Shown in pieces: positions 57,040 to 64,000 of a stretch of 64,000 bases of DNA. The notes below the pieces were generated by a model. It was not told the DNA's origin, did not search any database, and saw only the letters and a program-made list of their open reading frames with translations. Both the position numbers and the translations under genes were made by a program. The stretch's first letter is position 1. Every line of letters starts with the position of its first letter. This DNA is from Gonatopus flavifemur (Eukaryota; Arthropoda; Insecta; Hymenoptera; Dryinidae). The stretch covers positions 29,796,001 to 29,860,000 of the forward strand of contig JAFFJZ010000004.1 in the NCBI GenBank assembly GCA_018340375.1. The letters are read 5' to 3'.

Positions 57040-57626
57040 CAGGGCATAATATAAGGGTCAGTTCTTACCGAAAAGTTAGTTCTAGAAGAAAACGATCAGT
57101 TCTGAAAAACGTACAAACGGTTAGTTCTTAAAAAATTACCCAATTTTCAGTTAAATGTTTTCCTTTTTATTTTTTTTTTTTCAAATCGAGTATTCAATAC
57201 TGCCCTGTTACAAAATAAGCCTTTCACCTCATATCAAGGGATATCATTGATTCAGTAGTGATATTCATTTGAAAAAAATGAATCTTGATGCCAAAAATAA
57301 AATCAACGAAGCATCAAATAATTCAAGAAATACTTTTCACACAAATTTCTCACTTCATATTGGAAGGGTTTTCTTTCAAAATAGAAAGACTATTTCTTTT
57401 TTTTCAGCTGATGTTCTCACAGCATAGTTTATAAAAAAGGAATCTTGATTAAATAAAATGTAATGAGATAGGTATATCATTTATTGAATGTATAAATATA
57501 TATTAAGTTTATTAATTATCATATACCGTTTTATTAATTCACAAAGACGATACAGTACGTTTTTTTTTTAGAAATTGAGTGTCCACCGTTTCGGTTAGTT
57601 CTTAAATTTCCTCACATTATGCCCTG
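57040..57626. mobile_element. 587-bp hAT-type MITE
   Basis: The ends CAGGGCATAATATAAGG and the complement of CAGGGCATAATGTGAGG are inverted, and both arms go on to AGTTCTTA. The flanks are CCTTTGTT (57032-57039) and TCTTTGTT (57627-57634), an 8-bp duplication with one mismatch. CAGGG ends and 8-bp duplication indicate hAT. No ORF. Confidence 0.82.
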
Positions 57627-58130
57627 TCTTTGTTTAACTTGAGAATTGGAAAGAGACGTTTGATAGAATTTGGGCAAATGAATGTTCGGGTTAATGCACA
57701 GTCGAGGATTTGATGCCTTACTCGTGATAAAAAATTCCGGGGGTTCGAGATGGTATAGTCTTTCATAGTATTCCCTAGATACAACACGAGGTCCAACCAA
57801 GTTCTTCAATAATACATTGTATTCATTATGAGCTCTTTTACAATTCTTGTGCTGTCTGGGTCCATAATATAGAAACTAGGACAGCAGCGTTAGGATTACT
57901 ATAAATTAACTGTCACGTATGAATTTGTTAGGAATGATTGGAAAGAATGAAAGAACTGAACGAGTTATGATCCATAACCATACGCCTCATATTCAATCCT
58001 TTATTACGAATAAGAAATGATTGATAAGGATTATGACTTGTTCTGAGTATAGGAAATGAGTATTTTCAGAGAAACGAGATTGTTGATATAAATTCCAAAT
58101 TTTCTTCAATTTTTCTTAATCAATACGAGA
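57627..58130. other. Unassigned hAT-interior DNA
   Basis: A minus ORF of 65 codons at 57612-57809 has no recognisable motif. The CCGGAT-rich subterminal region follows from about 58138. Confidence 0.4.
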
Positions 58131-58664
58131 AAATGTTCAATATCCGGTCGCCGGATATTTGGCCGGATTATCTGGCAATTGCGATCCGGCCGGATTATCC
58201 GGTATCCGGCAACGATCGTGAGGCCGGATATCCGGTATCCGGTATCCGGCAAAAACCTGATCCGGTGCATTCCTATCTACGACAGCCCTTATCTTGTATA
58301 ATTTGCTTCATATAACTTAATCTAGGTCTACCTCTTCGAGTTTTACCATTCATTTTTCCTTCCAATATTGTTTTCAATAAGCTATCATGCCTTAATGTGT
58401 GTACTATCAGATTACTTCTTCTTTTCACGACCTGTCTCAAGAGACTTCTTCTTCCATTTACCTTCTCAAGTACTTCTTCATCTCCTACTTTCTCTATCCA
58501 CTTTATTCTAAGCATCTTTCTATAACACCACATTTCAAAAGCTTCGAGTCTTCGTTGGTCCGTTTTTCCAATTGTCCAAGTTTTGCAACCATACAATGCC
58601 GTGCTCCAAACGCAACTCTTCAAGAATTTCTTCCTTACTGCTAAGCTAATATTCTTCGAACATA

Positions 58665-59790
58665 CCCAAATAGACAATCCGATTTCTATTAGATATCTGA
58701 AAGATGTCTGAAAATTTTGTAAGATATCTTAAAATTTCTCCCGAAAGAGATCTTTGAGATATCATAAAGATATCGGACGCAACACTATTATATATCTTTA
58801 AGATATCTGAAAAGAGATCTTTCAGGAGCTTCTTTAAGATATCTTAATGAGGTCTTATGGGAGAGCAAAATTAGAAATCCGAAAAATGATATATTTCAGA
58901 AGTCATACAAAAACCCTGGTGGTAATGTTTATCATAATTTTCCATAATTCTCATGAAAGTCATGAATCTTTATATTCCCTCATTTAGTACAAGTTCAAGG
59001 AGAAAATTTTAGACCTTCCTGACCGAATTTGTAATTTATGAGGAAATATGAAAAATTGTCACTTTTATGAGAAATTATGAAAAATTATGAGATCTACCTT
59101 CGCCAAGGTTTCGATACATGAATTCGATGAAGATGTTTCGAGAAGAAGACAGCCCGCTGCAAATTCATACATTCAGGTTCATAAATTCATTATTGTAATA
59201 GTTCAAGATATTCAAGAAGTGCAATTGCGCCTATAAATAGGATAAGATGTCATCAAGTAAGTGCATGATATTTTTTTTGCATAATATATATATGTAAACG
59301 ACGGTAAAGAGCAAGGTTAGGAATGCCGGTAATGTTTACTAATGCTGATTTTGAAAAAGTATACAATGACATCCAACGAATATACGAATAAAATATCATA
59401 CACTTACTTGGTGAGTTTTTATCCCATGAACAGATTAATTGCACCTTTGAATCCCTTGAATTCTAATATATAACATTTTTATATATAAGATTCAACATTT
59501 GACACGTACTGCACGCGAGAGAATGAGGCAGAAAAGTGATGCAAAAGGCAAAGTCGGTAGACGCCATCTTTTCAGAAATGAAGTTCTGAAAGATGTCTTA
59601 TAGATGATATTTTAAGAACTCTGATGCAATCGATTTTTCAGATATATTTCAGATATCTTATACAGGCATCTGTAAGATATCTTTTTGAAGATTTCTGATA
59701 TACATCTATAAGACATCTTTTAGACACATCTTAAAGGTTTCTTTCATCGGATATCTTATATTCATCTTTAAGAACTCAGGGTTTACTGGG
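58665..59790. mobile_element. 1126-bp CCCARTARAC element in the reverse transcriptase
   Basis: The ends CCCAAATAGAC and the complement of CCCAGTAAACC are flanked by TA (58663-58664 and 59791-59792). It splits the reverse-transcriptase reading between KKQLL and SKNISLAVRK. Both subterminal regions are full of AAGATATCTT / AGATATCTGAAAGATGTCT words, tying it to the AAGATATCTT group (8115, 27554, 42525). The middle part 58880-59580 is different and includes a smaller inverted element at 59252-59413. Confidence 0.82.
59252..59413. mobile_element. 162-bp MITE inside the 1126-bp element
   Basis: TCATCAAGTAAGTGCATGAT at the left pairs with the complement of TCACCAAGTAAGTGTATGAT at the right, followed by ATTTTTT/ATTTTA. 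Confidence 0.6.
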
Positions 59791-60049
59791 TAGTAACTGT
59801 TTCTTTTGGTGGAAAGCCTGTTTCCTTTGTGCCATTCTTGCTCTTATATCTCTTTCGCTTTTACCGTTTTCTGTAATCATGCTTCCTAGATATCTAAATT
59901 CCTTGACTTGCTGAATTGTCTCTGCATCTATTTTGATTTTCGTTCTTCTTGATGTTTTCGCTGTTGTACAAATCATGAATTTTGTTTTGTCCTTATTTAT
60001 ATTCATACAATATTTGTCTGGTAATATTTTCAATCGTCATCATTTAAAA

Positions 60050-60141
60050 CAATATTCATGACCAAATTTACTGTGTGTCATTCGGTTACTAAACGCTTAG
60101 GAATTAGGTGACACACAGCGAATTCGGTCGTGAATATTGTA
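60050..60141. repeat. 92-bp hairpin
   Basis: CAATATTCATGACCAAATTT and TTACTGTGTGTCA pair with TGACACACAGCGAATTCGGTCGTGAATATTG around a loop of about 28 bases. It lies between the retrotransposon remnant and the right arm of the outer MITE. Confidence 0.7.
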
Positions 60142-60669
60142 TTATATAATAATGATTGAAGAACACTAAGTAATGTAAAGCAAAATTTCAGTGACGTTTC
60201 TTGAAATTTCATGAAACAATACTATTCACCGAACCTCCAAATTGCTCTTTTCTCAGTGTCCACAATTAAATATACGATTATCGTTTCCATACTACATAAC
60301 TAGCGGACTACATGGAGCAGTGATGGGTACGTTGCTCGTTACCGTCACGTATTATATAAAAGATATATATATATAATGGATATATAATTTGTATACAACA
60401 TATATATTACCAGGTGCGCAACTAAGTTCTCGCTGTTTGTCAATACATGACTCTAGCAGTAAGTGCTGGTCAATTTTGATATATCCAAAACGTTATGAAC
60501 CAAGCTTAGACATATGGTAAAGAAAGTGATTCTGTTTTGGCTTTATATACTCTTGATTGTGTAGAAATGTCATGGGGACTACCTGGTCATGCTTCTACGT
60601 CATCGGCTTGGCCGAATATTCACGCTGCGAAGGTTATGCTATGTATTTGGCGGGACTAGGTTGGTGTTA

Positions 60670-61978
60670 CTACTGTGGGCAAAAAGTAAGGTGAATTTTT
60701 AATTGAAACTTCGCAGGCTTGACATTTCAGGCTAGTTCTTTTTTTCTTAAGTTGGCAGGACTGTTAATGACATCTGTGCCAAATTTCATGTCAATGTCAT
60801 TATCAGTAATACATTTACGCTTGTGTTTACCAAACGACCAAGAGTGCATTTTTCGATTTTTACAATGTCTGATTCAATTGAGCAGAGAAGTACAATCAAA
60901 TTTTGTTTGCGGAATGAAATTTCGGCTGCGGAAACTTTGAGGATGTTGCGGAAGGCCTTTGGTGATTCTACCATGTCGCAGAAAAATGTTTATAAGTGGT
61001 ACAAAGACTTCAAAGAGGGTCGAGAACGTGTTGATGACTTGGAGCGTTCCGGACGACCATCGAGGTCAACAGATGACCAACACGTCGATGAAGTGAAGGA
61101 ATTAGTGCTCAAAAATCGTCGGTTGACTGTTAGAGACCTTACTGATATGATCGGAATATCAGAAGGATCTGTGAAAACCATTTTGAAAGACCATTTGGGC
61201 CTACGAAAAGTCAAGTCTCGTTTGGTACCGAAAACGCTCAATTTCTTGCAAAAAAGTCGTCGCGTTGATGTGTGTGAAACAATGCTTTCTGACTATCAGG
61301 ACAAGCTCAAATGCATGATTACGGGAGATGAGACTTGGATTTATGCTTACGACTCTGAAACAACCAATCAAGCGAATATCGTGCTAAAGGCAAGGCCAGA
61401 CCGAAAAGAGCACGTCAAAGTCGTTCAAAAATCAAGGTTATGATGACAGTTTTCTTCGATTTTCGTGGTGTGGTGCACCATGAATTCCTCCCACCTCGCC
61501 AAACTGTCAATAAGGAATATTATTTAAGCGTTATGCGTCGTTTGCGTGAAGCAATTCGTCTAAAAAGACCAGAATTATGGGCCAACAACTCTTGGTTTCT
61601 GCATCACGATAATGCACCGTCTCATACTGCACTCGTTCTTCGTGACCATTTCGCCAAAAATTCGACGCATATCGTTCCGCAACCACCGTATTCGCCTGAT
61701 TTGGCTCCGTGTGACTTCTGGGTATTCCCAAAACTCAAGAGACCACTCCGGGGAAAGCGTTTCGAGTCGATTGAGGAAATAAAAGCTGAATCGAAGAAAG
61801 CGCTGATGGCTATACCGGAAAGGGACTATTTAGCATGTTTCGATGATTGGAAAAAACGTTGGCATAAGTGTATTTTATCGAGAGGGGATTACTTTGAAGG
61901 GGATGAAATTGATGCAGAAGAATAAATGAAGATTTTTCATTTCACAAACATATTCACCTTACTGTTTGCCCACAGTAG
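60670..61978 (+). mobile_element. Mariner E, nearly intact, nested in mariner D
   Basis: 1309 bp with ends CTACTGTGGGCAAAAAGTAA and the complement of CTACTGTGGGCAAACAGTAA. TA duplications stand at 60668-60669 and 61979-61980. Removing E and one TA rejoins mariner D between VGV and QYE. E's ends match mariner C at 35660, so both are one family, distinct from A, B and D. Confidence 0.95.
60865..61925 (+). pseudogene. Mariner E transposase, single frameshift
   Basis: The start ATG at 60865 gives MSDSIEQRSTIKFCLRNEIS. The order is: two HTH regions (SAAETLRMLRKAFGD; TVRDLTDMIGISEGSVKTIL), the linker with LVPKTLNFLQKSRRVD, TGDETWIYAYD with the first Asp, then a frameshift near 61370 (after the Thr-Thr codons). 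The homologous frame continues with SEYRAKGKARPKRARQSRSK, then VMMTVFFDFRGVVHHEFLPP from 61440, HHDNAPSHTA (second Asp) and APCDFWVFPKLK (third Asp), to the stop at 61923-61925. All three DD34D aspartates and both DNA-binding regions are intact. It looks like the youngest mariner in the window. A sequencing error at the frameshift cannot be excluded. Confidence 0.9.
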
Positions 61979-62336
61979 TATTCAATACGAGTTTGTTGAA
62001 ACCGAACGAAACCATCACTGGGGAGTGGTATCGAACTCAATTGATGCGACTGAGTCGAGCACTGCGCGGAGAACGACCGCAATACGAACAGAGGCACGAC
62101 AAAGTGATTCTACTGCATGACAACGCTTGGCCTCATGTTGCCAAACCCGTGAAAACCTACGTAGAAATGCTCAAATGGGAAGTCCTACCCCACTCGCTAT
62201 ATTCCCCAAATCTTACGCCTTCCGATTATTGCTTGTTCCGTTCGATGGGATATGGTCTGGCTGATCAGCAGTTCCGCTCATATGAAGACATTAAAATATG
62301 GCTTGATTCGTGGATAGCCTCAAAAGACGACCACTT

Positions 62337-63439
62337 CCCAGACAGCACACAAGTTCCTTTTGAGTTCGCAGCGAATTTAGAGTAAAGAATACCTACGGAA
62401 TTTATTCCCATGAATTCATGGAGTATTCTAAATGAACACATAGAGTATCAAAAGAATTCTTCAAGAGTTCTTGATGAATACATGTGGGGGTTCTTGAAAT
62501 ACACATAGAAAATGCATGAAGTATTCGTAAAGACTACCCGTTATGACAGTGAATATGAATCTTTTCAGAAGTTCAAAATGTAGCCCTATTTTGCCCAAAA
62601 GAATTTATAACAAATACCATGAGCTTTGATCAACAAGAATCCAATCAGAGTCTTCCTGAATTTGTAAACGTCTTTGAATAAAAGTAATGTCCAAGATACA
62701 ATCAGTAGTATATTTTCTCTCATAAATTGATTGAATAGGTGCGTCTACGAGATTTTGAGAGTGCTCAATAAAGTGAAGTGAATTATGCAATGTAATAATC
62801 AGTGAGTGATTGATTTCGGTGCAAGAAATATATAATATGTGAGAATAAATGACATATAATGTAATTTTAAGGTTAAAGTTTCGTATACCACAAAGTTATG
62901 TAATTCTAAAGAAGAGAAGTGTGTGAAAATTCATGAATTGTTCGGGGATAATGAAGTAAATTATTTATTAACTCAAAATATGTGAATATTGACTCAAAAA
63001 TGCATTCATACAAACGATCTTTTGTGTATGGGAGAATCAATTGATTCTATCGAGTGTGGAAAATTATATATATTATAGAAAGCGACGAAAAAACACTTTG
63101 CTCTCTATCTTCGTCGATAGAAAATTGGTAAAAGACTCGATATTCAATTACAAAGGTTTATTGAATTATGAGAAAGTTCAGAACGCCTGTTTTGTGGTGT
63201 GATTTATTTATACTTAATGAATTCAGATGTAAATGCATTGTGAATTCTTTTGGGCAGATTACGTGTTCTTTCTGAACTTCTATATGTTTTCATTTCTACT
63301 GACATAACGGGCATACTTGTGGAATTATTTTTGGATTCAAATGAATAATTGTGCGTATTGTCAAAGAATTCTCTCAAAGAGCGTGGGATTCAAATGGTAT
63401 TCTCTAAGAATTGTTTGAGAACTAGTTGTGCTGTCTGGG
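62337..63439. mobile_element. 1103-bp CCCAGACAGCACA TIR element in mariner D
   Basis: CCCAGACAGCACA at 62337 and TGTGCTGTCTGGG ending at 63439 match perfectly. The right flank begins TA, and the left TT is probably a mutated TA. It splits mariner D between SKDDHF and YRNGIRALPE. The subterminal parts carry GAATTCTTCAAGAG / CTCTTTGAGAGAATTC-like palindromic words. No ORF of note. Its left ORF extension (to 62385) is an artefact of the junction. Confidence 0.88.
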
Positions 63440-63495
63440 TATTTTATCGTAACGGTATTCGAGCTCTGCCAGAAAGATGGGAAAAGGCTGTAACG

Positions 63496-63605
63496 ACCCA
63501 AGTAACACCAGAAGTTCTGAGAATGTGCTCGAACATTCTAAGAATGGTCCAGCACCTTCTTAGACTGTTCGAGCACATTCTTAGAACTTCTTGTGTTACT
63601 TGGGT
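63496..63605. mobile_element. 110-bp palindromic CCCAAGTAACAC MITE
   Basis: ACCCAAGTAACACCAGAAGT and its near-perfect complement form arms of about 50 bases (through TCTGAGAATGTGCTCGAACA). The right flank keeps TA and the left is a mutated GA. It interrupts mariner D between WEKAV and SDGEFFE. Same end family as 49327-49553. Confidence 0.85.
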
Positions 63606-63704
63606 AGCGATGGGGAATTTTTTGAATGATTCATTCATAACCATTTTCTCACAATAAAGTTGCATTGGCACGAGAAAAACAGCGAGAACTTAGTTGCGCA
63701 CCTA

Positions 63705-64000
63705 ATATTATATTATATATTCATATTTTGTGTATAGTGAGTAACGAGTAATGAGTAACGTTTGAAATTTCAATCACATTTTGAATATTCACAATTTTAT
63801 TTATGAAATTTCAATAGTTTTGTTGAAATTCCATACTACACTGCAAAATTCAACCATGTGAAAGAAAATTCAAATTGTAGAACTGAATCTTACAAAGCAT
63901 GTTGGAATTTGAATTTTAATAAAGAATTTCAATACAAAATATTTTGAATTATAATAATACTGATCAAAATTCAAATACGTTTGCGAACATTAAAATAGTA
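63705..64000. other. Unassigned AT-rich DNA at window end
   Basis: GAGTAACGAGTAATGAGTAACG at 63740-63761 mirrors CGTTGCTCGTTACCGTCACG at 60332-60351 in reverse on the other side of mariner D, so D may sit inside an older inverted-repeat element. The rest is rich in GAAATTTCAAT and AATTCAAAT words. Confidence 0.35.

Larger units (their letters stand above)
52639..58275. mobile_element. 5.6-kb hAT-type element, no transposase seen
   Basis: The ends TAGGGATGCACCGGATATCC and the complement of TAGGAATGCACCGGATCAGG are flanked by the 8-bp direct repeat TCTACGAC (52631-52638 and 58276-58283). Subterminal regions are crowded with GATCCGGCCGGATC and TATCCGGTATCCGG words at 52665-52742 and 58140-58262. 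Removing the element rejoins the reverse-transcriptase frame (QDKGCRR onward), which proves the boundary. The interior is filled with other elements and has no hAT transposase, so it was mobilised in trans or has lost its gene. Confidence 0.9.
52520..60040 (-). pseudogene. Non-LTR retrotransposon 3' part, split by two insertions
   Basis: Minus-strand reverse-transcriptase C-terminal region in three pieces. The first is 60033-59793 (INKDKTKFMICTTAKTSRRT, KIDAETIQQVKEFRYLGSMI, ENGKSERDIRARMAQRKQAF). The second, after a 1126-bp insertion, is 58662-58284 (NISLAVRKKFLKS, LYGCKTWTIGKTDQRRLEAF, GKTRRGRPRLSYMKQIIQ). The third, after the 5.6-kb hAT element, is 52638-52552 (3' end near YAGVKRLADNRQGW). 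It finishes in a CAT microsatellite (52520-52551), a tail type found in such elements. Sequence style matches the endonuclease-RT non-LTR elements widespread in arthropods; the clade is not assigned. It is 5'-truncated and inserted in the middle of a palindromic MITE. Confidence 0.82.
52375..60258. mobile_element. Outermost MITE of the 52-60 kb nest (split arms)
   Basis: The left arm 52375-52525 and the right arm 60120-60258 are inverted copies. ACTGAGAGAAGAGCGATTTGG pairs with CCAAATTGCTCTTTTCTCAGT, and both continue through CATGAAATTTCAAG, ACTGAAATTTT and TTCAATCATYATYAT. In between lies the non-LTR retrotransposon and everything inserted in it. The original element would have been only a few hundred bases. 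Confidence 0.65.
60570..63629 (+). pseudogene. Mariner D transposase remnants in four pieces
   Basis: Piece 1, 60570-60668: WGLPGHASTSSAWPNIHAAK and VMLCIW, with TAG at 60657-60659 where relatives have Gln. Piece 2, 61981-62336: after a one-base frameshift near 61990, NETITGEWYRTQLMRLSRAL, LLHDNAWPHVA (second Asp), TPSDYCLFR (third Asp), DSWIASKDDHF. Piece 3, 63440-63495: YRNGIRALPERWEKAV. Piece 4, 63606-63629: SDGEFFE and the stop. The region with the first aspartate and the DNA-binding domain is gone. It is of the mellifera-type group, like A and B. Confidence 0.85.
60413..63702 (+). mobile_element. Mariner D, old, with three nested insertions
   Basis: The ends GGTGCGCAACTAAGTTCTCG and its complement bound 3.3 kb, with TA at 63703-63704 and a mutated CA on the left. 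The ends match for about 25 bp. Inside are mariner E (60670-61978), a 1.1-kb TIR element (62337-63439) and a palindromic MITE (63496-63605). Without these D would be only about 770 bp, because most of the N-terminal coding region is deleted. Confidence 0.88.

Noticed and set aside
52520..60040. Intact retrotransposon
   Set aside because: Only the 3' part of the reverse transcriptase is present and it is split by two insertions.

Overview
The window looks like nuclear DNA of an arthropod, most likely an insect. It is AT-rich and has no operon-like gene packing. Its coding traces are all transposon families common in insects: several mariner lineages, a non-LTR reverse transcriptase, a MULE transposase and a RAG1/Transib-like protein. 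I could not recognise one intact host gene. The species cannot be read from the sequence. All identity statements rest on motif reading and memory of the families; nothing was searched.

Layout. 0-1.3 kb: broken transposon-type ORFs (an uncharacterised arthropod family and a MULE). 1.7-8 kb: two copies, in opposite orientation, of an element full of TACTGGC motifs, with about 3.2 kb of unassigned DNA between them. 8.5-17.6 kb: small inverted-repeat elements (a hAT MITE with a perfect 8-bp target duplication, a CATATATGA-rich element, a Tc1-like element) in unassigned AT-rich DNA. 17.6-19.2 kb: a very diverged tandem array with a period near 218 bp, running into a short acidic ORF. 22.4-23.7 kb: a complete but dead mariner on the minus strand. 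24-29.4 kb: MITEs. 29.4-30.35 kb: a GC/CpG-rich block with trinucleotide repeats, the best candidate for host promoter or 5' UTR sequence. 34.3-37.3 kb: two more mariner remnants, a 1.1-kb TIR element and a TACTGGC fragment. 37.3-38.2 kb: a head-to-head 167-bp tandem array. 38.6-40.4 kb: a 1.8-kb palindromic element. 43 and 50.7 kb: two loci of one 70-bp minisatellite. 46.35-47.8 kb: the RAG1/Transib-like ORF (458 codons, the longest in the window).

52.4-60.3 kb is a nest of transposons five levels deep. A MITE holds a non-LTR element, which holds a 5.6-kb hAT-type element, which holds further elements, including a fold-back palindrome with two insertions of its own. Target duplications and empty sites show the order of events. 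60.4-63.7 kb is another nest: an old mariner carrying a younger mariner (one frameshift from intact) and two MITEs.

The RAG1-like ORF is the most interesting item. It keeps the RAG1 zinc-site pattern (CxxC ... HxxxxH) and two candidate catalytic aspartates, but has glycine where I expect the catalytic glutamate. The window is otherwise best read as a dated stack of transposition events, not as a set of cooperating genes.
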